Counted from the first letter of the stretch, positions 54,923-64,000 are shown. The stretch: 64,000 nucleotides of DNA from Xenorhabdus thuongxuanensis (GCF_001908095.1 NZ_MKGR01000011.1:53546-117545); one strand, 5' to 3'. Notes: a model not told the origin generated them from the sequence alone. Made by a program: numbers and translations.

Positions 54923-55486
54923 TTACACGACTTCAGTTGTTACTAATCGCATTCTTTTAATGACATCCGGATTCACAACAGTACCAATCTCGGCATCGCC
55001 TCGACGGAGCTGTTCAATCAAATCCATACCTCTTGTAACTTTTCCGAACGCGGTATAATTATTATCTAAGAAGTTTGCTCTGGTGGAGGTGATAAAAAAT
55101 TGATGGCAGGCACTATGTGGATTTCTCGATCTCGCCATTCCAATAGTGCCACGTTCAAACGGTAGGTGATTAAATTCAGCGGCCAGTTTAGGTAATGTTA
55201 TGTGATCGAATCTCGTACTTTTTACTGGATCTCCTGTTTGCGCCATAAATCCATCAATAACACGAGAAAAAGGCATGCCATCATAAAATTTCGACTGAAC
55301 CAGCGTTTTTATACGATCCACATGATTGGGGGCCAAATCTGAAAATAATTGGATAGTTACAGTTCCACTATCCAATTCCATCTCTATGATATCCCCCTGA
55401 ATACTTAACCAACTTAACGCAGTGGGAAGCACGGCTGCACCTGCACATAAACCCAAGCATCCACCTATAAATAACCGACGATTCAT
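54923..55486 (-). CDS. Exported cyclophilin-type peptidyl-prolyl isomerase
   Basis: A 187-residue protein with an N-terminal export signal (MNRRLFIGGCLGLCAGAAVLP); the NRRLFIG start resembles a Tat signal. The cyclophilin domain follows: GTVTIQLFSDLAPNHVDRIKTLV, FYDGMPFSRVIDGFMAQTGDP, GTIGMARSRNPHSACHQFFITST and YTAFGKVTRGMDLIEQL. The FSRVI, QFFI and GKV blocks carry the active-site arginine and phenylalanine region. It should act on proline peptide bonds in the periplasm. A dedicated exported PPIase next to small-molecule hydrolases is unusual. Confidence 0.85.
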   Translation of the reverse strand: MNRRLFIGGCLGLCAGAAVLPTALSWLSIQGDIIEMELDSGTVTIQLFSDLAPNHVDRIKTLVQSKFYDGMPFSRVIDGFMAQTGDPVKSTRFDHITLPKLAAEFNHLPFERGTIGMARSRNPHSACHQFFITSTRANFLDNNYTAFGKVTRGMDLIEQLRRGDAEIGTVVNPDVIKRMRLVTTEVV

Positions 55487-55686
55487 ATAATTGACTCCAT
55501 TTCACAATCCATTTGCTTATTAACAACGCCCATACGCTCCATATTTATGTTTATGGCCGTTATTAAGCCGGTGTTCAAATAGAAATACTTTTGTTAATTT
55601 AAATCGCAATATATTGTTTATAAAATTGATTTTAAATGGATTTATTTACATTCTTAAAATTCAATTATTGGTAAAAGCATACCGGG

Positions 55687-56469
55687 TTAATAATGTGTAT
55701 TGCCTTCGATAAACGATATGATTTCATCTGTGAGCGCATCTGGTTGCTCAAAATTCGGTAAATGAGAAGCTCCAGGTATTATATGTAATTCTGCATTCCG
55801 TTTATTTGCCAGACGTTGTGCATAGTCTTGTGGCGTCAGCTTGTCTTCTGCCCCTCTGACCACAACCGCTCTCACATCAGGAATCTGCATATTTGTTAAA
55901 TCAGTATCGGCAATCGCTAAAGAACAGCCCGAGAAAGCTTCGACCGTTGTACGACGCAGCATCTGCCTGAGGCCATCAGTCTCAGGCGAGTCGATAAATT
56001 TCGATGTAACCCAATTGCTGATAATGCCATTCTCAAGGTGTTCAAGGCCATGTTGGAAGACATCTTCCGCCCTAGCGCGCCATAGCGAAGGTGGCGCGGC
56101 GTTCACCAATGAAGTATCGATGATAACCATACCCAGTACCCGTTTAGGTAATTTGAAACCAATCCATTGCGCTATCGTGCCTCCAATCGAAACGCCAGCA
56201 ATATAAAACGAATTGATTTTCAGGTGATCCAGCACGGCGACAACATCATCGGCTAGGTCGGACATTGAAAACGGTTGAGCATCAACAGCGCTTAGCCCAT
56301 GACCTCGAATATCTAGTCTGACAACACGATAGCGTTCGGTTAATCGTGGCATTTGCAAATCCCACAAATGCAAATCCGTTCCCAAAGAATGAAGAAGTAT
56401 CAATGTGGTAGCTTTTTCAGGCCCTTGTACATCGACATGCTGAGTTAATTTAAGTGGTCGAATAAACAT
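55687..56469 (-). CDS. Alpha/beta hydrolase, PcaD-like
   Basis: A 260-residue hydrolase with LILLHSLGTDLHLWDLQMPRL, RLDIRGHGLS, nucleophile motif IAGVSIGGTIAQWIG (Ser near 94), VVVRGAEDKLTPQDYA and the histidine in PGASHLPNFEQPD. The arrangement is that of 3-oxoadipate enol-lactonases and related esterases. No other protocatechuate-pathway gene is near, so the substrate is probably different. It lies 200 bases upstream of the cyclophilin gene on the same strand and may belong to the same transcription unit. Confidence 0.82.
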   Translation of the reverse strand: MFIRPLKLTQHVDVQGPEKATTLILLHSLGTDLHLWDLQMPRLTERYRVVRLDIRGHGLSAVDAQPFSMSDLADDVVAVLDHLKINSFYIAGVSIGGTIAQWIGFKLPKRVLGMVIIDTSLVNAAPPSLWRARAEDVFQHGLEHLENGIISNWVTSKFIDSPETDGLRQMLRRTTVEAFSGCSLAIADTDLTNMQIPDVRAVVVRGAEDKLTPQDYAQRLANKRNAELHIIPGASHLPNFEQPDALTDEIISFIEGNTHY

Positions 56470-56743
56470 TTAGCACTCCGTATTCTTATTTTTAGCTTTA
56501 TCATTGATTCCATATAACGTGATACAGATCCAAGCACCCTGACTCACCAATGGAAAACTTAAACTTTTCTAAGTTTATGGAAAAATTAATGTTATTTTCT
56601 TCAGCAACATAAGGGAGGGGGGGTTATTAATTTCCCTCACACTCTTGTCAGTATTATTAGAGCAATTATCACCATTACCCTAATGGATAATTTCGATATC
56701 CCTATCGAAATTGTAGATGCACGAAAGGGCAATTTAGTCGCAT

Positions 56744-57110
56744 TATACCCATCGTCATTGAAGATGCTTGATTTTTCATTCCTATCAGATCAAAATCGCG
56801 CCCATGAAAATTACCCTGACAGATGCCCAAAAAGAAGCGCTTGAATTGATGCACGATACGACTCGTGATGGGCGCGTACGCGACCGTATCAAGGCCGTGC
56901 TTTTGGCCTCAGAAGGCTGGACTGCCCAGATGATTGCCCAGGCTTTGCGTATTCATGAAAGTACAGTGAATCGCCATCTGAAGGACTACTTCTCTGAGGA
57001 AAAGCTCGTCCCTCAAAATGGGGGGCTCTGAAACCGTCTGTCTGCTGAACAAACAAAACAGAGTTAGTCGCGTAAATCAGAGAAGACAAGCGCAGCGCGT
57101 CAGTGTCATC
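56744..57110 (+). mobile_element. IS630-type element, truncated left part
   Basis: Begins TATACCCATCG and contains a transposase start at ATG 56804 (MKITLTDAQKEALELMHD, IKAVLLASEGWTAQMIAQAL, STVNRHLKDYF). The frame has a TGA at 57029-57031 and then continues as NRLSAEQTKQ before a further stop, so it is a decayed copy. The rest of the element after about 57110 is missing. The same left end is found at 63806. Confidence 0.8.
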
Positions 57111-57850
57111 CTACATAGGCCAAAATAATTAGCATCTTATTAGTCGAAAACTCCTTTCTGGCTGGCAATTAGTTTAGCACTATAGGCCGTATACATTCCT
57201 TATAACATAATAAATCTTCATCAATTTCTTGTAACTGAAACCATGGTAATGAAGTTATTTCGCTATTCCTGCTACACTGTTAGCGTTCCCAGATATAAAC
57301 CACAATTTGTGCAAAGGTATACATCAAAACCACCGTTACATTATCATCTAATTCAATAAGTTAATTAATAGACAAATGACTTTTAGAACCGCAATTTTTA
57401 GAGGTGATTTTCTCCTGAGAGAAGAAATTTTTAAGATTACCACTCAGACTATCTCATGAATGAATTTATTATATAAATGCAAGTATTTTTGAAATTATAG
57501 CTATTAATCGAATTATATAATTAAAGAAATTAATATTTTATATTTTTGTTTTTATAATATTTGATTATAAACTGACAAACAAATCAAATAAAATTGAATT
57601 AATTAAACTTTAAAGATGTATATCAGCCGTTTAATATCTGTAAAGTACAATTGTTAGAATTTACACGATAATAAAAATAAGGAGATCATATTTTAATTCT
57701 ATCTCACGAAATTAAAAACATATTAAAGTTTAACAACATGGTTAAATTACATAAAAATGCATTTCATATTTTGTTTTATAAATACTCAGTTACCAAAAAG
57801 CGGGATATTTCATCTGTCTGCAATATTATTATGAAAGGAAAAGTAAAGTT
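57111..57850. other. Very AT-rich non-coding region upstream of the aroA-like gene
   Basis: About 740 bases between the IS630 relic and the aroA-like start. It presumably includes the promoter of the 57.8-63.8 kb cluster. A plus-strand frame at 57738-58019 overlaps the aroA-like gene in another phase and is not called. No repeat or RNA gene was recognised. Confidence 0.5.
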
Positions 57851-59201
57851 ATGTTGTCATCAAAATATCTGGCTGTTAATCCATCTAATTATATTCTTCA
57901 TTCCGCTTATATACCCTCATCGAAGCCAGAAACTCAACGAGCTATTCTGGCTGCCAGTTTGGCTGACGGTAAGTCAATTATTAATAATGACTTACGTTGT
58001 CTGGAAACCAGTACAATGAAAGAAGCATGTCGCAGTATTGGAGCCAGAATTATTGAGGAACCGAGAAGATTAATTATTTATGGAACTGGTGGTAAAATTA
58101 ACCCTGAAAAAAAAGTCATTGATGCTCTCGGTTCGGGGCTAGTCTTCCGTGTAATAACTGCCCTTACTTGCCACAGTGAAACTCCCGCTGTGATATCGGG
58201 TGATGCAACTCTCAGAACTCGTGTGATGGAACCTTTACTGAATTCACTTGTTGAATTGGGTGGAAACATCTCCAGTGTTCATATGAACGGAAAAGCACCT
58301 TTCATCAATTGGGGAGGGTATATTGGTGGTGAATGCGAAATCGAAGGAAACATTAGTTCCCAATTTATTACAGCAATTCTTTTCACAGCCCCCCCTTGCT
58401 AAAAAAAGTACTACAGTGAAAATCAAAGGAGAGATCCTATCATTATCCTATATTCGGCAGACATTAGAAGTTCTTGCAATAGCCGGCATTAAATTTAAAC
58501 ATAATGAAAATTTCTCCAAAATTACGGTGTTCCCTGGTAAATACAGTCCTGCTGAATATATAATAACAGGCGATTACACTTCGTGTTCTTATCTGGTTGC
58601 GGTAGCGACTTTATTTCCATGTGATTTGACACTTAAAAATATCAATAGTAAGAGCTTACAAGGTGAGCAGGCTATTCTGGCATTTGTTAAAGAAATGGGA
58701 GTGGAAGTCATTAGAAATGATCAAAAAAATGAAATTAGGTTGATTAATAGAAAAGGTCTACTCACTGGAAACTATGAATTTAATGTCAGCAACTGCCCTA
58801 ATATTGTACCTACGTTAGCTTCAATAGGAATATATGTCAATGGCTGTTTCAGAGTTACCGGGGGATCTATAACCCGTCTTCATAAATCATCAAGAATAAA
58901 AGCAATGGTAAATGAGTTACTAAAATTGGGTGTTAACATTCAACCCTTGATTATAAATGATGTTTATGACGGTTTCGAAATTCATGGAGCATCATCCTAT
59001 TCTGGAAATTGTAGACTGTCTAGTTGGGGGGATCATCGTATTTTTATGTCTTTATTTGTAGCGTCATTACGTTGTCAACAAACTAATTACATTGATGGTT
59101 ATGAAGATGTCCATTGTTCATTCCCTTCTTTCTTTAAAGAGTTTGAGCAACTTGGTATTACATTCAAAGAAATGATTCACCAATCTGAGTCAGCTTATTA
59201 A
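57851..59201 (+). pseudogene. EPSP-synthase-like enolpyruvyltransferase, frameshifted
   Basis: Two overlapping frames (57851-58402 and the part up to 59201) form one protein of about 450 residues if one C is removed from the seven-C run at 58389-58395. Family blocks: YIPSSKPETQRAILAASLADG (K25 and R30 as in the K-S...R of AroA), GDATLRTRVMEPLLNSLVELGG, SSQFITAILFT, GDYTSCSYLVAVA and WGDHRIFMSLFVASL. In place of the canonical LRxKESDR it has LHKSSRI, losing the glutamate and aspartate of that motif, so it is a specialised paralogue and not housekeeping AroA. It leads a cluster with an oxygenase, a ThDP enzyme, an exporter and an SDR. Confidence 0.75.
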
Positions 59202-59220
59202 CTTTATTGAGGATATCAAT

Positions 59221-60000
59221 ATGAATATCACCAAAAAAATGTGCGAACAGGGTTATGTTGTGATACCTGAAATAATAGGCAAAGAAGAGATTAAAAATAT
59301 CAGAGATTTTTATAAAAAAACCTCTGAAATAAATAATCTTTCAACTCTTCTTCCAACAGACATATTAAAAAACACTGAAATATTTCATGCTATTTTGAAT
59401 GATAAAGCAGTTACAGCAATCAAGGAGATTTTTGGCAGAACTTTTTCTTTATTCCCTAATTTTACGATTCGGGAAAGTGTTTATATCCCTTGGCACAATG
59501 ATGCCTATTTTTTACCTGATGAGATAATAAATCCTGATACACACTTACAATTTATGCAATGTGCTATCTATTTGCAGGATAATGAGCCTGATCATGGCGG
59601 AGGAATAACACTCATCCCCTTTTCTCATCGGCTAGATCAAGCCACTGTGAAAAGTATGTTGAATATTCCACAAGCCTACGAAAAAGTTATCATGAGCAAA
59701 GCCGGTGATCTTATTCTCTGGGATAACAGAATAACTCACAGAAGCACTTATCCTGATAAGGCGCCTGATAACACCAAATTAGCTTTACAATGGACAGTCT
59801 CTGCTTCAGAACAACATAACGAACCATACCTACAGTACCTTCGGGATCGTGCTCAACATAATATGCATGTTTCAGATTATCTCCCCAAAAGCCCAAAACC
59901 TTATTTTGCAGATATGCCTAATGTCCGATACCCAGACTCATTTCATGAGGATTCATTAAAAATAATGAAAAAGCAAAATATACACTTTATAGGGCTATGA
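59221..60000 (+). CDS. PhyH-type Fe(II)/2-oxoglutarate dioxygenase
   Basis: A 259-residue protein of the phytanoyl-CoA dioxygenase family. The iron ligands are seen as IPWHNDAYF (H92, D94) and ITHRSTYPD (H173), with R174 or a nearby arginine for 2-oxoglutarate; DNEPDHGGGITLIPFSHR is the usual PhyH core. Such enzymes hydroxylate, halogenate or desaturate small molecules and are common in antibiotic pathways. It lies 19 bases after the aroA-like gene and four bases before the ThDP gene, so the genes are one operon. The substrate is unknown. Confidence 0.85.
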   Translation: MNITKKMCEQGYVVIPEIIGKEEIKNIRDFYKKTSEINNLSTLLPTDILKNTEIFHAILNDKAVTAIKEIFGRTFSLFPNFTIRESVYIPWHNDAYFLPDEIINPDTHLQFMQCAIYLQDNEPDHGGGITLIPFSHRLDQATVKSMLNIPQAYEKVIMSKAGDLILWDNRITHRSTYPDKAPDNTKLALQWTVSASEQHNEPYLQYLRDRAQHNMHVSDYLPKSPKPYFADMPNVRYPDSFHEDSLKIMKKQNIHFIGL

Positions 60001-60003
60001 ACT

Positions 60004-61749
60004 ATGACATATTCAAATGATGGACAGAAAGAAAATGGGGCATCTTATATATTGAGGCAGCTACGCCGATTAGGTGCTTTTCATCTCTTTATGGTGCCAG
60101 GTAAACTCATTAATGCATTCATGAAATGTTACCCGAAAGATAATGATTCAGTATTAGATATTTTTCCTGTTCCGGTAGTCACCGCCTGCGAAACGGGGGC
60201 TGCTTATATGGCAGAAGGATATGCTCGTGTTTCTGACAATTTTGGTATATGTCTAGTCATTGGTGGCCCTGATGTTACAAATACTCTGACAGGCATAACT
60301 TCCGCCTACACAGATAATTTTCCTGTTTTACTCTTAGCTGGTCAAATTTCTTCAGCAATGGAAATGCACAATGTATTACAGGACAGTACCCAATCTGGAA
60401 TTAACCAACAAGCCATTTTTTCTCCGGTAACTCGCGCAACATTTGAAGTGAAAGCGGGTCAATCAATCAGCCGATTTCTGAGAGAATCACTTCGGGCAAT
60501 GAAAGGAATTGAAAGGGGTCCTGTGTATCTGGGAGTCAGTAAGGAAATTTTAAATGAATATGATGAAAATCGCCCCGACATTAGTTCAAGCATTGCTGAT
60601 TCTTGGAAAAATCGTCCGGTCGATATTAACAAAATACATTCACCCGAATTTGAAAATTTCATGAGTAAAACCCATAAATGCATCATTCTCGCGGGGTTAC
60701 GCAGTAAAACACCTGAAACTGCTGATACACTGTTAGCATTTGCAGAAAAGTATCATTTCCCAGTAGCAACAACGCTGAGTGGTAAAGGGATATTTCCAGA
60801 AGATCATCCTTTGTCACTCGGTATTTATGGTTATTCAGGGAGTCCCAGAGCGATTGAAGCATTTAAGAATCCAGAGTTGGAAGGTATTATTTTATTGGGC
60901 ATGGATACCACTCAGTGGAGCACTATGTTATGGTCTCCAGACTTACAGCTTTCAGGTAGAACAGTTCAGGTGGATACTAATCCCGAATATCTTGGTAAAT
61001 ACCTTGATATCACTTGTGGGATCACAGCAAACAGTAGTGCATTCCTGGAAGCTCTTGATGAACATTACCCTAATATTCTCATGCAAGGCCGTTCTAAACG
61101 GGAGAAATGGTTACAATACCTTAGTATAATTCCCAAGTATTTCCCTATTGATTTTAGCGCAACAGGCGATGCAACAAGACACCCAGCATCCTATATCAAT
61201 ATCCTCCAGAAACATTTTCCAGAAAATGGAATAGTCAGTGTTGATTCTGGTGCGCACCGATCATTTTTTGGTCATCACTGGATCGCCCGCAGACCTGAAG
61301 CGTATATATCAGCAACCACACTTGGCCCTATGGGCTGGAGTATCCCAGCAGGAATAGGAGCCAGCTTTGCTGCTCCAGATAGAAAATGTATGGTTATAAC
61401 AGGTGATGGTTGTATGTTAATGCAGGGAATGGAGTTAGCCACAGCATCAAAATACCATCGCAATATACTTTTCATTGTCTTTAATAATGCATCTTATGCT
61501 GCAAGCTATTTTAATAATAAAGATAACAAAACAGATCTGACAAAAATTCCCGATTATGATTGGTGTCAATTGGCGAGAGGATTAGGGTTAAACTGTTTGT
61601 GTGTCAATTCTCCTGATCAATTACAGGAATGCATTGCCGAAATTATGCAACAGAACAGCCCATTTTTAATCGAAATTAAATGTGACAATCAACACACAAC
61701 GCCAAATAAAGAATATAACAAACGCATAAAAGCGTTCCCACTCGTATGA
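60004..61749 (+). CDS. Thiamine-diphosphate-dependent decarboxylase/synthase-like enzyme
   Basis: A 581-residue enzyme of the acetolactate-synthase/benzoylformate-decarboxylase superfamily. The catalytic glutamate is in TACETGAAYMAEGYAR (E63), the central domain has LAGLRSKTPETADTLLAFA, and the ThDP/Mg motif is VITGDGCMLMQGMELATASKYH...NNASY (about 464-495). Members decarboxylate 2-oxo acids and may add the resulting unit to another carbonyl. It does not look like housekeeping IlvB (LFMVPGKLINAFM replaces the usual VFGxPG start). It is between the dioxygenase and exporter in the operon. Confidence 0.87.
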   Translation: MTYSNDGQKENGASYILRQLRRLGAFHLFMVPGKLINAFMKCYPKDNDSVLDIFPVPVVTACETGAAYMAEGYARVSDNFGICLVIGGPDVTNTLTGITSAYTDNFPVLLLAGQISSAMEMHNVLQDSTQSGINQQAIFSPVTRATFEVKAGQSISRFLRESLRAMKGIERGPVYLGVSKEILNEYDENRPDISSSIADSWKNRPVDINKIHSPEFENFMSKTHKCIILAGLRSKTPETADTLLAFAEKYHFPVATTLSGKGIFPEDHPLSLGIYGYSGSPRAIEAFKNPELEGIILLGMDTTQWSTMLWSPDLQLSGRTVQVDTNPEYLGKYLDITCGITANSSAFLEALDEHYPNILMQGRSKREKWLQYLSIIPKYFPIDFSATGDATRHPASYINILQKHFPENGIVSVDSGAHRSFFGHHWIARRPEAYISATTLGPMGWSIPAGIGASFAAPDRKCMVITGDGCMLMQGMELATASKYHRNILFIVFNNASYAASYFNNKDNKTDLTKIPDYDWCQLARGLGLNCLCVNSPDQLQECIAEIMQQNSPFLIEIKCDNQHTTPNKEYNKRIKAFPLV

Positions 61750-61762
61750 AAGGTGAAAAGGC

Positions 61763-62953
61763 ATGAAGTCAAAACTTATTATCATCAATTCGTGCGTTAT
61801 ACTGGTATTGGGATTATTTTCTATAGATCTTTATAATCCAGCCCTCCCTATAATAAAAACCGCACTCGCAATTACTGACAATCAAGCACAAAGCCTTGTT
61901 GTTTATTATCTCGTTGGTTTCGCTGTATCCCAACTTTTTTATGGGCCTCTCTCCGATAAACACGGACGCATTCCTGTCATTGTATTTTCCTTATTATTTT
62001 CCGCTATCGGTAATTATCTGACTTCTACGGCTGAATCATTTCACACGCTATCTCTATTCCGGCTTCTGACTGGTATTGGTGCAGGTGGCTGTCCGGTCAT
62101 TAGCAGAGCTATACTCAGTGATACTTTCCGCGATAAGACGGAGTTATCTAAATCACTGGCTATTTTTTCGATGGCATCACAAGTTTCGCCTGCTTTTGCA
62201 CCTGTCATTGGTGGGTATATTACAGAATATCTGCCGTGGAAGTTTAATTTTATAGCCCTTACCATAATGATGCTGATAGGTGCATTTTTTGTAAAAATGA
62301 CATTGCCGGAAACATCACCGATGAAATCAACAGACAATGGCCGAATAACAGGTTTTCGAATTCTGTTATCTGACATTAATTTTGTTGTATACAGTGTTGT
62401 TTCTGCCGTTTTGTTTGCTATTACCATTGGTTATTTTACTGCCAGCCCTTTCGTATTCCAGACACAATTTGAATTATCTTCATCACAGAATGGATATTTG
62501 TTTATGGTTTATTCTGCTGGGATCGTCATAGGTTCGTTGCTGACAAAAAAATGGTTGTCACATTCCACACCTGAAAGAATTCTGAAAGTTTCACTCCCGT
62601 TATTAGTATTGTTTACAGCGATGGCGCTCATCTTTATTTATTTTACTCAGATATTGTCGATTGAATTTATCATTATTTATAGTTTTGCGGTAGGGCTAGG
62701 GTGTGGACTGTCTTCTCCATTATTACTTGGGATAAGTTTGCATGGACATCCAGAATTGTCCGGAACAGGCAGTGCGTTACAAGGCGCACTAAAAATGGCC
62801 GGAGCAGCCATTGTATTATGGTTTTTATCTAGTGGGCATACAACAACAGCAACGGGTTTAATGTGGGGACTTTTCATTCTTGCCTTGATTTGTTTTGTTT
62901 TCATTACTTTTACCCTGTATAGGGTATCCGAAACAAAAAACCGGCGCTTATAG
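61763..62953 (+). CDS. Bcr/CflA-type MFS exporter
   Basis: A 396-residue transporter with about twelve membrane segments, starting MKSKLIIINSCVILVLGLFSIDLYNPALP, with a GGCPVISRAILSDTFRD segment and QLFYGPLSDKHGRIPVI (MFS motif A) typical of the Bcr/CflA drug-resistance group. AAGGTGAAAAGG precedes the start. Placed in a biosynthetic-looking operon, it most likely exports the product or protects the producer. There is nothing unusual in length. Confidence 0.88.
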   Translation: MKSKLIIINSCVILVLGLFSIDLYNPALPIIKTALAITDNQAQSLVVYYLVGFAVSQLFYGPLSDKHGRIPVIVFSLLFSAIGNYLTSTAESFHTLSLFRLLTGIGAGGCPVISRAILSDTFRDKTELSKSLAIFSMASQVSPAFAPVIGGYITEYLPWKFNFIALTIMMLIGAFFVKMTLPETSPMKSTDNGRITGFRILLSDINFVVYSVVSAVLFAITIGYFTASPFVFQTQFELSSSQNGYLFMVYSAGIVIGSLLTKKWLSHSTPERILKVSLPLLVLFTAMALIFIYFTQILSIEFIIIYSFAVGLGCGLSSPLLLGISLHGHPELSGTGSALQGALKMAGAAIVLWFLSSGHTTTATGLMWGLFILALICFVFITFTLYRVSETKNRRL

Positions 62954-63004
62954 AGCAACCAACATTGATAATGTTATCTTCACTGTCACACTAACGGAGA
63001 GAAT

Positions 63005-63793
63005 ATGGATCTTGGAATCGCGGGTCGCTGGGCTGTCATATGTGCAGCCAGCGAAGGTTTAGGATTTGCTTGCGCTGCTGCACTAGTGGCAGAAGGTGTA
63101 AATGTTGTTATTAACGCACGAAGATCTGAACAACTGAAAGTGGCGGCACAACAGCTTCAAAATATAAATTCTGCTATATCCGTAAAATGGGTATCAGGTG
63201 ATATAACACAATCAGAAATTCAGGATACTGTGCTGAATACACCACCTGTGGTGGATATCCTTGTCACAAATGCGGGGGGTCCACCAACAGGCATTTATTC
63301 CGACTGGACTCGTGAAATATGGTATCAGGCCATTAATACTAATATGCTTACTCCAATCAGCCTGATTCAGGCTGTCATGGATAAAATGGTTAATCGCTGT
63401 TTTGGGCGTATTATCAATATTACTTCTGGAACAGTGAAAGCGCCTCAAAGTGAGCTGGGATTATCAAACGGAGCACGAGGGGGGCTAACAACTTTCATTA
63501 GTGGTCTGGCAAAATCTCATGCGCTGATGAGTAATAATGTTACCATAAATAATCTATTACCTGGCGCTTTCGATACCCATCGTCTGAGACAAACATTTGT
63601 ACAAAAAGCGTCAAGATGCGGAGATTCGCCGGAAAGTATGGCAATACAACGAAGCCAGAAAATCCCGGCTGGACGGTTTGGTACTCCCGAAGAATTTGGT
63701 GCGTATTGTGCTTTTTTGTGTAGTAATTATGCAAGTTATATAACGGGACAAAACATCCTTATTGATGGTGGTGCCTATTCCGGTGTTTTTTAA
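63005..63793 (+). CDS. SDR-family protein with altered YxxxK motif
   Basis: A 262-residue short-chain dehydrogenase/reductase-like protein. The cofactor loop reads CAASEGLGFACA in place of TGxxxGxG, NAGGPPTG is present, and INITSGTVKAPQSELGLSNGARGG provides the serine; where classical SDRs have YxxxK this protein has NGAR. The C-terminal ASYITGQNILIDGGAYSGVF is typical. Some SDR subgroups share the LSN-x-x-R variant, and their chemistry may differ from simple carbonyl reduction. It is the last gene of the cluster, 51 bases after the exporter, and is followed by an IS630-type element. Confidence 0.82.
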   Translation: MDLGIAGRWAVICAASEGLGFACAAALVAEGVNVVINARRSEQLKVAAQQLQNINSAISVKWVSGDITQSEIQDTVLNTPPVVDILVTNAGGPPTGIYSDWTREIWYQAINTNMLTPISLIQAVMDKMVNRCFGRIINITSGTVKAPQSELGLSNGARGGLTTFISGLAKSHALMSNNVTINNLLPGAFDTHRLRQTFVQKASRCGDSPESMAIQRSQKIPAGRFGTPEEFGAYCAFLCSNYASYITGQNILIDGGAYSGVF

Positions 63794-63805
63794 GGCGCAT
63801 CCTTC

Positions 63806-64000
63806 TATACCAATCGCCATTGAAGATGCTTGATTTCTTATCCAAATCAGATCATGCTTGCAACCATGAAAATTCATCTGACACCAGAACAAAAACGAGC
63901 CCTCGAATTGATGCATGATACCACTCGTGACAGTCGAGTCTGTGATCGCATCAAGGCCGTGCTTTTGGCATCAGAGGGCTGGACTGCTCAGATGATTGCA
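63806..64000 (+). mobile_element. IS630-type element, left end (continues past the window)
   Basis: Starts TATACCAATCGCC and repeats the left end seen at 56744 with scattered differences. A transposase opens at about 63868 (MKIHLTPEQKRALELMHD, DRIKAVLLASEGWTAQMIA) and is open to the window edge. Orientation is the same as the upstream relic, so the 57-63.8 kb cluster lies between two direct copies. Confidence 0.8.

Noticed and set aside
57738..58019. 93-codon frame overlapping the start of the aroA-like gene
   Set aside because: Different phase from a gene with clear family motifs; no similarity recognised.

Overview
The window looks like the chromosome of a Morganellaceae bacterium, most likely Photorhabdus or Xenorhabdus. 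This is inferred from protein resemblance to enterobacterial GntR/GntK/GntU, Bax, YqhA, TerZABCD/TerW and the Ent proteins, from a type I-E CRISPR array, and from many insertion-sequence remnants and small accessory gene clusters. The genus was not confirmed by any search.

Layout. 0-3 kb: the 5' end of a type I-E cas3 (leaving the window on the minus strand), a VOC-family protein, an IS orfA relic and a CRISPR array of 23 intact repeats plus one degenerate terminal repeat, transcribed leftward with the leader on the right. 3-9.8 kb: gluconate genes gntR, gntK, gntU with tandem GntR boxes, bax, a DUF3761 protein, an SDR and a SymE-like protein. 10-19 kb: a tellurite/stress (Ter) island with terZABCD leftward and, divergently, a PRTase/TRSP gene, a StiP/Pelota gene, a CitE-like lyase and terW, around three copies of a palindrome; then yqhA. 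19-38 kb: a Fur-type catechol siderophore locus. Receptor, entC, entE, entB, entA run leftward; fes, an MbtH gene, a 2861-residue NRPS and entS run rightward. The NRPS is C-A-T-E-C-A-T-TE, so the product should be a DHB-D-X-L-Ser (chrysobactin/vanchrobactin type) siderophore rather than enterobactin. 38-41 kb: a subtilisin-like autotransporter. 42-44.5 kb: TetR with a frameshifted MFS gene, then relics.

44.7-51 kb holds an unrecognised four-gene operon (MmgE/PrpD protein, GAPDH-like dehydrogenase, APH-fold kinase-like protein, DHA2 exporter) with a divergent LysR regulator, next to an IS982-type element. 52-56.5 kb has an acyltransferase, an MBL hydrolase, a tautomerase-like protein, a secreted cyclophilin and a PcaD-like hydrolase. 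56.7-64 kb is a second unrecognised cluster (EPSP-synthase-like enzyme with a frameshift, PhyH-type oxygenase, ThDP enzyme, Bcr/CflA exporter, SDR) bracketed by direct IS630-type copies. Both unrecognised clusters look like small-molecule pathways with their own exporter.

The most striking observation: one CRISPR spacer (1861-1892) is a perfect 32/32 reverse-complement match to the siderophore NRPS gene (28951-28982). The atypical last base of its repeat also matches the base next to the protospacer, whose flanking trinucleotide is TTT, not a classical I-E PAM. This is a self-targeting spacer against the cell's own siderophore synthetase.
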